This document shows, one piece after another, positions 26,558 through 34,979 of a stretch of DNA of 48,672 bases. Position numbers and translations under genes: made by a program. Each line of letters starts with the position of its first letter. Within the stretch, counting starts at the first letter, position 1. The DNA is from Pirellulaceae bacterium. Lineage in GTDB: Bacteria; Planctomycetota; Planctomycetia; Pirellulales; Pirellulaceae. Where the stretch lies: assembly GCA_016784735.1 (NCBI GenBank), contig JADHUC010000039.1:1-48672 (forward strand), written 5' to 3'. Under the pieces are notes generated by a model, which saw only the letters and a program-made list of their open reading frames with translations, did no database searches and was not told the origin of the DNA.

Positions 26558-26673
26558 GCGTTCCGCGGATGCAAACCTGGCGCGACATCCACACCGAGTT
26601 GGCCGACCTGAACAAGGAGGCGGTCGAACTGGCGGCGAAGATACAGGGGGATTTGGAGGAGTTGGGGGAATGA
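26554..26673 (+). CDS. 39-residue ORF duplicating the HsdM C-terminus
   Basis: ATG 26554 overlaps the DUF1016 stop, and its own TGA (26671-26673) overlaps the hsdS start codon, so it bridges the two genes. After ten unrelated residues it encodes WRDIHTELADLN, ELAAKI and LEELGE, nearly the same as the last 30 residues of HsdM. It may be a decayed hsdM 3' end that only keeps translational coupling to hsdS, or it may make a small helical peptide able to compete with the HsdM tail. I favour the first reading. There is no independent ribosome-binding site apart from GGAGGAGTTGGGG at its 3' end, which serves hsdS. Confidence 0.6.
   Translation: MSVPRMQTWRDIHTELADLNKEAVELAAKIQGDLEELGE
26580..26673 (+). 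repeat. hsdM-tail duplication, copy 2
   Basis: A gap-free, roughly 81% identical copy of the last 94 bp of hsdM (25448-25541), lying immediately upstream of hsdS. It probably marks the original hsdM-hsdS junction or the border of the inserted nuclease gene. Confidence 0.85.
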
Positions 26674-27881
26674 AGTGGCCGAGCATCAGTTTCTCTGAGC
26701 TATTCCGCGTAAAACACGGTTATGCATTCAAAGGCCAGTACTTTGAGTCTGACGGTCCTTTCGTCTTGTTGACACCAGGCAACTTCTGCGAAGAAGGAGG
26801 TTACCGGGACCAGGGTGACAAGCAGAAGTTCTACACCGGTGATGTTCCCGAAGCATTCATCCTCGATCAAGGCGACGTGCTCGTGGCGATGACAGAACAA
26901 TCACACGGATTGCTGGGCAGTTCGGTGTGGATTCCGACATCGAATCGTCTTCTCCACAACCAACGGCTTGGGCGGATTGTTGATTTGGATGAAACTCGCC
27001 TCAACAAGCGATTCCTGTACTACCTTTTCAATACGCGTGACGTTCGACATCAAATCGCCGCGAGTGCCAGTGGCACCAAGGTTCGACACACTGCGCCCGA
27101 CCGCATTGGTCAGGTCGTCGTGAACCTCCCCCCACCCAAGGTCCAGTGCCGTATTGCCGACGTTCTCTCCGCCTACGACGACCTGATGGAGAACAATCGG
27201 CGGCGGATGGCGTTGTTGGAGGAGGCGGCGCGGCAGCTTTACCGGGAGTGGTTCGTCCGCCTCCGCTTCCCCGGCCGCGAACATACACGCGTCACCGACG
27301 GCGTGCCGGAAGGGTGGGAGCGCGTGCCGGCGCCCGAGGCTATAGGAATAAACCCACGAACACCGCTATCCGATGAACTAGAGCATTGGTGGGTCCAAAT
27401 GGCAGACCTGCCGACCGACAGCATGGTCATACAGAATGCAGTCAAACGCGAGGGCAGGGGTGGAAGCAAGTTCCGCAACCGCGACACATTGTTCGCTCGC
27501 ATTACTCCTTGCCTGGAGAATGGCAAAACGGGTTTCGTGAATTTCATGGCCGAGGGGGAAGTTGGCCGTGGCTCAACCGAGTTCATCGTGCTCCGGTCAA
27601 AGCGACTGACTCCGGAGTTCGTGTATTGCCTAGCGAGGACCTACGACTTCCGTGAAAATGCGATTAAGAGCATGGTGGGCTCGTCTGGTCGCCAGCGAGT
27701 ACAGGAGAGTTGCTTTCAAGAGTTCTTGGTTCTCGTACCTTCGCGACGTGTGTTGACGCTTTTCGCCGAGTCGGTTGAGCCGTTGTTCCAGCAAATCAAG
27801 GTGCTTCACTTGCAGAACCAGAAGCTCCGCGCCGCCCGCGACCTGCTGCCGCGGCTGATGAGTGGGGAGGTGGCGGTGTGA
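26670..27881 (+). CDS. hsdS: Type I restriction-modification specificity subunit HsdS
   Basis: 403 aa from ATG 26670, coupled to the preceding ORF by AATGA. It has the two-repeat HsdS layout: target recognition domain 1 (about 1-150, with VKHGYAFKGQYFESDGPFVLLTPGNF), a helical spacer (QCRIADVLSAYDDLMENNRRRMALLEEAARQLYREWFVRLRFPG, about 155-205), recognition domain 2 (about 215-375, with KFRNRDTLFARITPCLENGK) and a second helical spacer ending LRAARDLLPRLMSGEV. Each domain should read one half of a bipartite DNA target; the bases cannot be predicted by eye. It supplies specificity to HsdM and, if functional, HsdR. Both recognition domains look intact. Confidence 0.92.
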   Translation: MKWPSISFSELFRVKHGYAFKGQYFESDGPFVLLTPGNFCEEGGYRDQGDKQKFYTGDVPEAFILDQGDVLVAMTEQSHGLLGSSVWIPTSNRLLHNQRLGRIVDLDETRLNKRFLYYLFNTRDVRHQIAASASGTKVRHTAPDRIGQVVVNLPPPKVQCRIADVLSAYDDLMENNRRRMALLEEAARQLYREWFVRLRFPGREHTRVTDGVPEGWERVPAPEAIGINPRTPLSDELEHWWVQMADLPTDSMVIQNAVKREGRGGSKFRNRDTLFARITPCLENGKTGFVNFMAEGEVGRGSTEFIVLRSKRLTPEFVYCLARTYDFRENAIKSMVGSSGRQRVQESCFQEFLVLVPSRRVLTLFAESVEPLFQQIKVLHLQNQKLRAARDLLPRLMSGEVAV

Positions 27882-28015
27882 CCGGCGGAAGGAGAAGCGT
27901 GATTATCGTTGGGCCGAATGGGGTCGGGAAGACGACGTTCGCGCGCGAGTTCTTGCTGCATGAGGCGACTTGCCTTGATTCCTGTGGCAATCGGCCGGTT
28001 TTCGAGTCAAAATGA
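27878..28015 (+). pseudogene. Truncated P-loop (zeta-toxin-like) kinase gene
   Basis: A GTG start overlapping the hsdS stop opens a 45-codon frame. It reads SVIIVGPNGVGKTTFAREFLLHEATC, a clear Walker A (GPNGVGKTT) in the setting typical of zeta-toxin/UDP-N-acetylglucosamine-kinase-like ATPases. The frame then runs into unrelated residues and stops at TGA 28013-28015. Intact relatives are about 190 residues or more, so the substrate-binding and lid parts are gone. Genes of this type in planctomycetes often precede a small partner like the one that follows at 28051. Confidence 0.65.
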
Positions 28016-28050
28016 CCCTCTCGCACTTTGATCGATAAAGGAGGCAAACC

Positions 28051-28287
28051 ATGAACCAGCCACCAGCTTCCAGCGAAGACCCCGGCATTCGCGACTCCGA
28101 ACCCGCCCTGCGCCGGGCCGCCCAGAAGGCTCGCGAACTGGGCGAGCAGACACGGACTCCTGTCTATGTATTGCGTCATGGCCAGATCGTGGATCTTGTT
28201 GCAGAAGACGGCGAGCAGCCGAAGCGAAGACAAGAAGGGGACGATACGATCCGGACAGCGCCGATTTGCCCGGACGGCAAACCGTAA
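28051..28287 (+). CDS. Small conserved-type protein following the P-loop gene
   Basis: 78 aa with a strong ribosome-binding site (AAAGGAGG, six bases before ATG). The first half is helical and charged (ALRRAAQKARELGEQTRTPVYVLR), followed by a short strand pair (HGQIVDLVAE) and a polar tail. It looks like a real, expressed small cytoplasmic protein. By position it would be the partner, perhaps the antitoxin-like half, of the truncated zeta-type ATPase, but that is inference and I do not recognise a named family. The tail after about residue 55 may be out-of-family sequence, because the palindromic cluster starts just beyond the stop. Confidence 0.6.
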   Translation: MNQPPASSEDPGIRDSEPALRRAAQKARELGEQTRTPVYVLRHGQIVDLVAEDGEQPKRRQEGDDTIRTAPICPDGKP

Positions 28288-28310
28288 AACAGCGCCAAGT
28301 TGCGTCGTAG

Positions 28311-28864
28311 CCCCGCCGGCCCCGTGCCGGTGGTTTACAGGTTTGGCGACTAATGCATGGACAACTACAGCAACAAGAGCCCACCGGCCCCGTGCCGAAT
28401 GGTACGAGGTTAAGGCTTGCAGGAGCAAATTCCTGCCACGGCAGGGCTTGTCCCTGTCGAGCGATGTTCACAACCAGAACGCGACTCAACCACATCCTGA
28501 CGCCACGGCGGAGCTTGCCTCCGTCGAGCGATGTTTCCGTGAAAACCCTTTGGAAACACCGTTCCACGCTGGCGAGCAGCGTGGTGACGCAGTGCGAACC
28601 GATGCCACGATCTGGTTTTGAACATTCCCCCACGGAGGCAAGCTCCACGGTGGGAGGACATCTCCGCAACCTTAGTCTCGCACCATTCGGCCCCGTGCCG
28701 GTGGTGAATCGCTTTGACAACTATACGCGGAACCACGATAACACAAACATTGCCGCTTGTTTCCAAACCCTCTCCCACCGGCACGGGACCGGTGGGGAGT
28801 CGGTGCTGGCAGCAACCGCCGCTTAGTGTTCAAACCCGTTTCCACCGGCGCGGGGCCGGTGGGG
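28311..28864. repeat. Cluster of nested palindromic elements
   Basis: About 550 bp that read as palindromes inside palindromes. The outermost arms are 28311-28333 and 28842-28864 (CCCCGCCGGCCCCGTGCCGG against the complement, two mismatches). Inside, about 28394-28414 pairs with 28670-28690 (CCGAATGGTACGAGGTTAAGG type), then 28465-28480 pairs with about 28610-28626 (GATGTTCACAACCAGA type), then CACGGCGGAGCTTGCC with its complement near 28631-28650. Small hairpins such as CCACGCTGGCGAGCAGCGTGG fill the centre. No gene is evident. The right end supplies GGTGGGGAG directly in front of the hsdR start. Confidence 0.75.
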
Positions 28865-28874
28865 AGTCGGCAAT

Positions 28875-30731
28875 ATGATTACCGACGTCAACAGCGAAGA
28901 CCGGCTCGTCCAGCAGACGTTCGCTGACTACCTGCGCGATGAACTCGGCTGGGAGAGCGTCTACGCCTTCAACCAGGAGACCTTTGGCGCGCACGGTACC
29001 CTGGGCCGCACGAATGAACGCGAGGTGGTGCTGGCGCGGGATCTGCGCGCAGCTCTGGCTCGGCTCAATGCCGATTTGCCCGAAGCGGCTCGCGAGCAGG
29101 CAATCGAGAAGCTCACACGCATCGATTGGGCACGTTCCCTCCTGCAGCACAACTGCGAATTCTACGGGTACATCCGCGACGGAGTTCCCGTGGAATGGCG
29201 CGATGCATCCGGGGCAACACACCGCGAACGCGCCCGCGTGATCGACTTTCAAGATGAAATCGGCTTGGACGGAAAACCGAACAATCGTTTTCTTGCCGTG
29301 CGCGAACTGAAGATTCAAGGCGTGCGCGTGCCGCACTACAATCGCCGGGCCGATTTGGTTTGTTTCGTCAATGGCCTGCCGCTGGCGTTCATCGAACTGA
29401 AGGCCGTGTATCGCAACATCCGGGCCGGTTTCGACGAGAACCTGACGGACTACCTGAGCGAGCACAGCATCCAGCACGCCTTCCACCACAACGTCTTCCT
29501 GGTCGTGAGCAATGGCGACCGCGCCCGCTACGGTTCCATCACCAGTCGCTGGGGACATTTTGTCGAGTGGAAACGGAACGATGAAAAGGACAAGGGGCGT
29601 CTGGACGCCCAAGCATTGCTGGATGGGATGCTGACCAAAGAGCGGCTGCTGGATCTGGTCGAGCATTTTGTCCTGTTCGACGACAGCCGTCCGGGCGGCA
29701 CACGAAAGATCGTGGCTCGCAACCATCAGGTGCTGGGCGTGAACAACGCTGTCGCATCGGTGGTCGCTCAAGAAGAACTCAAATCCCAGTTCCCGCCAGA
29801 AAAACGACTGCGTCATCGCGTCGCTATAGTCGAGCCGAAGCCAACCGTGCCGTACCCGCACGCGACGCACGAGCAGGAGGATGCCGTTTCGCTTGTAGCC
29901 GATCAAGCCCCCGACACCACGGCGTTAACAGAACGGACCCGCCATGCCTTTGAATTGCTCCTGGTCGAGCGGGCTCATCCCGATCTTGGGCGGTTGGGCG
30001 TGTTTTGGCATACGCAGGGGAGCGGCAAGTCGTACTCGATGGTGTTTTTCAGCGAGAAGGTGCGGCGCGTCGTGCGCGGCAAGATTGTGAACGAGGCGAT
30101 TCGTGCCCAGGAGCCCGGAGAGGACCATGCCGAAGGTCTGACGGTGGATCTGAGCCAGATCGACTTCGTCAAGCTGCGCGACGAGTTCGCCAAGCGAGTG
30201 AAACGAAAACACGCGGCTTTACAGGACATCCGGGATGTGGTCGAACAGAAGCTACAAGCGATGCTCGCTCGCAATCCGATGCGGATGGATTACTACAAGA
30301 AGTACCAAGAGATCATCGCGGACTACAATCGCGAGAAAGACCGCGTCACGGTCGAGGAAACGTTCGCGAAGCTAGTGGAACTGGCCAGCAGCCTCGACGC
30401 CGAACAGAGACGCGCGGTTGAGGAAGGGTTGATCGACGAGGAACTCGCCATGTTCGACCTGCTTTTTTGTGAGAACATTACGAAGGCGGACCGAGAACGG
30501 CTGAAACAAGCCAGCCGCTCGTTGCTGGGATCGTTGCGCGAGTTAGTTGCCCCAATGCCCGCGTGGACACAGAACGCTCAGACGCAGGCCGAGGTCAAGG
30601 TGTTCATCCTGGACAGTCTCTGGCAGAACTTGCCACGTCCGCCGTATTCCGATCAGGACTGCGAAGTGCTGGCCGAGCGGGTATACGACCACGTCTGGAG
30701 CCAGTGCGTCGCCGGCAGTTTCGCGGCCTGA
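28875..30731 (+). pseudogene. hsdR: Type I restriction subunit HsdR with internal motor deletion
   Basis: An open frame of 618 codons; full HsdR proteins of this type are about 1000-1100. The N-terminal nuclease domain is complete (RRADLV...LAFIELK: Asp160, Glu174, Lys176). The Walker A motif HTQGSGKS (379-386) is present. Just after FFSEKVRR the sequence jumps, near codons 398-404, to the C-terminal helical domain (VNEAIRAQEP..., YYKKYQEIIADYNREKDRVTVEETF). The DEAD/DECH box and all later helicase motifs (about 400 residues) are missing without loss of frame. It cannot translocate DNA, so normal type I restriction is improbable. The protein could still bind the methyltransferase core. I call it a pseudogene, but a stable shortened protein is possible. 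Confidence 0.8.
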
Positions 30732-30841
30732 TGTTTTGCAGCAGTCAAGTCGCCACCTCGATCACTCCGCCCAGGATCGTGACTGAGACGGTTCTTCGCA
30801 CTGTGTCGTTCCTCCGGCGCTCGTCGTGCAGCCGATGGTCC

Positions 30842-30975
30842 CCCTGGAGCCACGTGAGTATTCGCCGAAGAGGTGGAAGGAACGTGAGCGGAACGGCGCT
30901 AGCCGCCGGTTTCCCTGAAATACCGGTGGCTAGCGCCATGCCGCTCACATCTTCGGCGAATACTTACCCTGGAGC
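30842..30975. repeat. Palindromic element with 9-bp flanking direct repeats
   Basis: Outer arms 30857-30871 and 30950-30964 (AGTATTCGCCGAAGA and complement) enclose inner arms 30884-30910 and 30922-30948 (GTGAGCGGAACGGCGCTAGC type, three mismatches over 27 bp). The direct repeat CCCTGGAGC stands at 30842-30850 and again at 30967-30975, just outside the palindrome, as a target-site duplication would. It fills the gap between the convergent hsdR and isomerase genes. Confidence 0.7.
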
Positions 30976-30984
30976 GCACCCATC

Positions 30985-31947
30985 CTATTTCAACACGGGC
31001 ACTTTGATCTTGCCTGCCAGATCGAACAGGAACTTGCGCGATTTGTCGTACTCTTCGGCGCCCTTCATGTGTTCGATCATCAGCGGTGCGTCGCCGGGCA
31101 GTGCGGCCAGGCATTTCAGGTAGGTCTTGTAGTCTATCGAGCCGGTGCCCAAAGTCACTTCGCGGAAGTGCATTTGCATCTCGACGTCCCACGTCACGTC
31201 CTTGGCGTGGCAACTGACGATCCATGGACCGAGCTTTTCGAAGCACTCTTCGATCATCTTGGCGTTTTGATAGAAACGCGCGGGCGAGTTGATCAGGTTG
31301 CAGGGATCCAGATGGACAGCAAAGGCGTCTCGCTGGACGGCTTTGATCAGCTCGACGTACGAGTCGGCACTGTCGGGCAAGGCCCATCCCATCATTTCGT
31401 AACAGAACTTCGCCCGCTTCGGCTTGACTGCGTCGATGATCTTCCGCGCATTTTCGACGATCTCGTCAAAGAACTTCCGTGACAGGTTCTCCGGATGCGG
31501 ACCGTACCAAACCTCGGTGTTATAGGAACCGGCGATGTCAACACAGCATCGTGCGCCGATTTCGTCGGCCAGAGCCAGTCCGTCGGTCACGCGTTTCAGG
31601 TTCTCTTTACGCTGGTCCGGCTTGGCTTCCAGCAGGTTGCACCAGCGGCCGACCTCGGCAATCACCACGTCGTGCTTGGCAAAGGCGCGCGAAATCTCTC
31701 GAATGCGATCGGTTTCGTCCAGAGCCACACGCGGACAATAAGCGGCGGCATAACCGAGCTTTCGGTGAGCCAGAGCCAACTCTTCCGGATCTTGGGGAGC
31801 GTCGAAAACCGGGGCCCCCACACGAATCGGCTTCAATCCCTCGGTCTGCCGGGCCGCCGTGCCGCGCGCGGCCGCTTGGGAAAGCAAACAGCCCGTGGCG
31901 GCGGCACGCTTAAGGAAACTGCGCCGGTCGATCGGTGATGCGTTCAT
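30985..31947 (-). CDS. Exported sugar phosphate isomerase/epimerase-like protein (xylose isomerase-like TIM barrel)
   Basis: 320 aa starting MNASPIDRRSFLKRAAATG, a Tat leader (R-R-S-F-L-K), so it is exported folded and probably with a metal cofactor. AGGAG lies seven bases upstream. The AP-endonuclease-2/xylose-isomerase-like barrel shows the usual metal-ligand positions: EVGRWCN, CYEMMG, HLDPCN, SCHAKDV and a late MIEHM. The family isomerises or epimerises sugars or inositols. The specific reaction is unknown. It lies 40 bp downstream of a large secreted FAD-dependent oxidoreductase on the same strand, a pairing that suggests stepwise modification of a carbohydrate outside the cytoplasm (inference). 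Confidence 0.85.
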   Translation of the reverse strand: MNASPIDRRSFLKRAAATGCLLSQAAARGTAARQTEGLKPIRVGAPVFDAPQDPEELALAHRKLGYAAAYCPRVALDETDRIREISRAFAKHDVVIAEVGRWCNLLEAKPDQRKENLKRVTDGLALADEIGARCCVDIAGSYNTEVWYGPHPENLSRKFFDEIVENARKIIDAVKPKRAKFCYEMMGWALPDSADSYVELIKAVQRDAFAVHLDPCNLINSPARFYQNAKMIEECFEKLGPWIVSCHAKDVTWDVEMQMHFREVTLGTGSIDYKTYLKCLAALPGDAPLMIEHMKGAEEYDKSRKFLFDLAGKIKVPVLK

Positions 31948-31987
31948 GGTGGTCTCCTGGACGTTGATGGCAAACTTGGACAGCCGC

Positions 31988-34813
31988 TCACTTGGGCAGC
32001 AATTGTATCGCGTCTACGACGACGTAGCCGTCGGTGTCTTTGTTTTCGATGATGATGTTCGTTTTGCGGCCTGCCGGCAACTGGAATTCGCCCAGCGTGT
32101 GAAACAGGTTGTCGATTTCCGGCCTTTGTCGCTGGTTAACGATGACCGTCTTCGGACCTTGCGGCGTAGTGATGGTCACCGGTGTATTGGTGGCCCGGTT
32201 GCTGAAGGGAACATAGGCGATGCGCACTTCATATGTGCCCGATTTGGGCAGATCCGGTGTGAAGACGATCGACTTCTGGCCCTTGCCGTCATCGCCGTCG
32301 TGCAAGTAGCCGTCCAAGACGTACGGCCGTGCGTAGGTGGAGTTCACCCAGCGGCCGGTCTGTTTCGCTTCGCCAGCGTCGATTACGATGCCCGGCAGTT
32401 TCTTTGGATCTACGTCGATCATCCAGACTAGCGCCGGAGTCTCGTCGCGTGCGGCCATGTTTTTCGCGGCACGGTTCGCTATGTCCACCAACCGCTGCGG
32501 TTCGTCGTAAACGCGGATCTCGGACACGGTGCACGGTCCGGCGAACACGACGCGAAGCGCGGACGCACGAGTTTGCGCGAAACCCAAGACATGCCGACGA
32601 TGTCGAACGTCAGCCCGACTGACGATCGTCTCCCACCGATTATCCTGGAACGCCTCGACGCGGAAGCTATCCGGTGCGTGTGCCTTCGTCGCAAACGTCA
32701 CGTGAACCATGTTGAACGATACGGGCTGGTTCCACCGCAGTTCCAGCCAGTGTGGTTCCGTGCCGTCGGAGGCCGGGCACCAGGCGTTTGTCTTGTCGTC
32801 GGCAGCCCGCGCGTAGCCATTGATTGCATTCGATGCCGCCATGGTTTGGCCATCGTCGCAGGTCTCTTCGCTGGACGCCGTAATGATCGCTTGCCTGGCC
32901 AGATCGCGTGGGTCATCATTCTCTAGCCCAATAATGTGCGCGCCGTCTTTGAGCAACTGCTGTTGGAGCTCCTTGATATGATCTTCGTAGACGCCTCGTG
33001 GTGTTGTGTTGTGGGCGGCGCACATGGCGGCGGCCGCTCCTGCCGCTTGGCCGATCACGGCGCAGGTGAGCATTACTCGCGTGTCCGACAACGCCATATG
33101 GCTGGCCGAAATATCGCGTCCGGCCATCAGCAGGTTGTCGACGTTCTTCGAGTAGAGGCTTCGATAGGGAATCGAATACAACCAGCCTTGGCAGGCGTCG
33201 AGGCCGCCGGGCCGGTCCATGTGGATGCCGAACGTGCCGCGATGGAAGAAGCCGTCCGAGTAATGATCGTCCAAACACCAGCCGCCATAGGCCACGCGGT
33301 CGGGAAACAGCGTTTGATCGCGAATGTCGTTTTCGGTCAGTACGTAGTCGCCGACCAGCCGCCGGTTTTCGCGTTTGCCCGCCACATGGCCCACCCATGC
33401 CAGGCGATGGTACGCCGCCGCCTCGCCCTGGGGCGGACAGTGATTCTTGACGTGGTCCCAGAGCCCATAGATCAACCGCAAGAGATCGTCGCGGATTTCC
33501 TCGGCGTCGGCATAGGTGTCGCGAGTTCCACCCAATTCCAGCTTCCACTGCCAGCCGATGTCGCCGCCCAAGATGGGATGCCTGCCCGGCGCGAATTCTT
33601 CACAAGTGGGAAACATCATGGCCCACGGCTGCGCCGTGAATGGATGCAACAAGTCCGTCTTGACGCTGACATACTTCAGCGAGTTGCCCATCGTGTGACG
33701 ACTGGCCTCAGTGGGCGCCCACGGTTCGTTGTACATCGAGCGGGGTTCCTTGCCATGCCGGTATTCGGCGCCGGCCGCCACGCCGATCACTGCGTCGCCG
33801 GTGCAGTCGATGAACGCTCGTCCGCGAAAAAGCATCCGCGCGCCGGTCACAACATTGACCGCCTGCACCGAGTCGATCTTCTCCGGGGCGTCTGGGCACA
33901 TTCGCGCGTCCGTGACGTGTGTATTCAAGTGCAACGCAAGATTCGGCTCGCCACGAACAAATCGCATCAATCGCTCGGAATACAAAACACCTTCGGAGAC
34001 ACGCTGGTTACCGGCCGTGCGATATTCCTCAATCAAGCCCGTCTCGCGAGGATCGAGCGAATCCTGTTTCATATGAGGCCAAACGCCGACCGGCGGTACA
34101 AGGATTTCAGTGCTCGCGTTGCCGCCCAGAATGGGCCGGTTCTGAATAAGGACCGTATCGGCGCCCATGCGAGCCGCCGCAACGGCCGCGGTGCATCCCG
34201 CCAACCCGCCGCCGACAACGACCACGTCGAACTCGCCCGCATCCTTGACTTCGCGGCTCACGCCACCGTGAAACTCGCGCAACTTGGCAATCGCCGCCAT
34301 ATCAGCAGGCGGAGTCCATTTGAGGTCCTCAACCAAAACGATCGCGTCACAACGACCGTAGTAACCGGTCAAATCGTGCAAACGTAGTTCGACGCGATCC
34401 GACAGCTCGAACACACCGCCGTCTTCCCACTGCCAGCCCTTCCGGCCGCTTGCACCAAAGCATTTGTCCGCTGCTTGGCCCCCGACAACAATCTGGAAGC
34501 GTCCCGGGTGATGCTCGGGCACCCAGTCCTTTGTTCGCGCCCACAGCCGGTACCGGCCAGCGTGCCGGACGGTGACGTTGGTGACCGCATCCTCAACGGG
34601 CGCCCCCAAGCCAACAGCCAGCAGATACGGCGATCCCATCTGGTCGATGAACTGAGCATCGTTGGTCCAACCGCCACATTCTGTGAACTGCTCCGCTTCG
34701 ATCCAGACGATTTCACCTGCGGCGGCGATATTGTCGAACAGAATGAGGCCGAGTAGCAGAAAGGAAGCGACAGTCCATTTGCATGCCCGGCTGACGATGT
34801 GTAGTGCTCGCAT
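31988..34813 (-). CDS. Secreted FAD-dependent oxidoreductase with carbohydrate-binding domains
   Basis: 941 aa from ATG 34813, chosen because GGAGGA lies eight bases upstream and the signal peptide (WTVASFLLLGLILFDNIAAAG) starts there. Residues about 33-165 form a beta-rich golvesin-like carbohydrate-binding domain. The FAD_oxidored domain begins with VVVVGGGLAGCTAAVAAARMGA (GGGLAG 201-206) and RPILGGNAS, and closes near VIGQAAGAAAAMC. A discoidin-like region (about 655-760) and a second golvesin-like domain (about 810-941, GRWVNSTYARPYVLDGYLHD) complete it. Related planctomycete proteins are presumed to oxidise sugar or polyol units. The duplication of the binding domain at both ends is notable. 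It probably heads an operon with the isomerase downstream. Confidence 0.87.
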   Translation of the reverse strand: MRALHIVSRACKWTVASFLLLGLILFDNIAAAGEIVWIEAEQFTECGGWTNDAQFIDQMGSPYLLAVGLGAPVEDAVTNVTVRHAGRYRLWARTKDWVPEHHPGRFQIVVGGQAADKCFGASGRKGWQWEDGGVFELSDRVELRLHDLTGYYGRCDAIVLVEDLKWTPPADMAAIAKLREFHGGVSREVKDAGEFDVVVVGGGLAGCTAAVAAARMGADTVLIQNRPILGGNASTEILVPPVGVWPHMKQDSLDPRETGLIEEYRTAGNQRVSEGVLYSERLMRFVRGEPNLALHLNTHVTDARMCPDAPEKIDSVQAVNVVTGARMLFRGRAFIDCTGDAVIGVAAGAEYRHGKEPRSMYNEPWAPTEASRHTMGNSLKYVSVKTDLLHPFTAQPWAMMFPTCEEFAPGRHPILGGDIGWQWKLELGGTRDTYADAEEIRDDLLRLIYGLWDHVKNHCPPQGEAAAYHRLAWVGHVAGKRENRRLVGDYVLTENDIRDQTLFPDRVAYGGWCLDDHYSDGFFHRGTFGIHMDRPGGLDACQGWLYSIPYRSLYSKNVDNLLMAGRDISASHMALSDTRVMLTCAVIGQAAGAAAAMCAAHNTTPRGVYEDHIKELQQQLLKDGAHIIGLENDDPRDLARQAIITASSEETCDDGQTMAASNAINGYARAADDKTNAWCPASDGTEPHWLELRWNQPVSFNMVHVTFATKAHAPDSFRVEAFQDNRWETIVSRADVRHRRHVLGFAQTRASALRVVFAGPCTVSEIRVYDEPQRLVDIANRAAKNMAARDETPALVWMIDVDPKKLPGIVIDAGEAKQTGRWVNSTYARPYVLDGYLHDGDDGKGQKSIVFTPDLPKSGTYEVRIAYVPFSNRATNTPVTITTPQGPKTVIVNQRQRPEIDNLFHTLGEFQLPAGRKTNIIIENKDTDGYVVVDAIQLLPK

Positions 34814-34900
34814 TGTGTTTTCCTCCGATGTCCTTGCCTGCCATATTCTTGCCATTCTCTTCCTCGAGCACTAGGTTGGCAAGAATACCAATTCGACATT

Positions 34901-34914
34901 GACAATATGTTGTC
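34901..34914. promoter_or_regulatory. Possible operator dyad GACAA-TATG-TTGTC
   Basis: A short inverted repeat, GACAATATGTTGTC, lies about 90 bp upstream of the FAD oxidoreductase start in an AT-rich patch. It also overlaps a TTGACA hexamer (34899-34904) on the plus strand. This is the kind of place where a repressor would bind, but there is only one copy and I cannot connect it to a regulator. Confidence 0.25.
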
Positions 34915-34979
34915 TCTTTCGAGACTTGATCCAATAGGAATTTGTAAAGGTGGCGATGCTGGGAAGCCAGCGTGTGTGT

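Noticed and set aside
28311..28864. CRISPR array
   Set aside because: The repeated units are inverted, unequal and nested, not direct repeats with regular unique spacers.
32936..34387. 483-codon plus-strand frame opposite the FAD oxidoreductase
   Set aside because: Shadow of a long GC-rich gene; it has no start signal and no motif.
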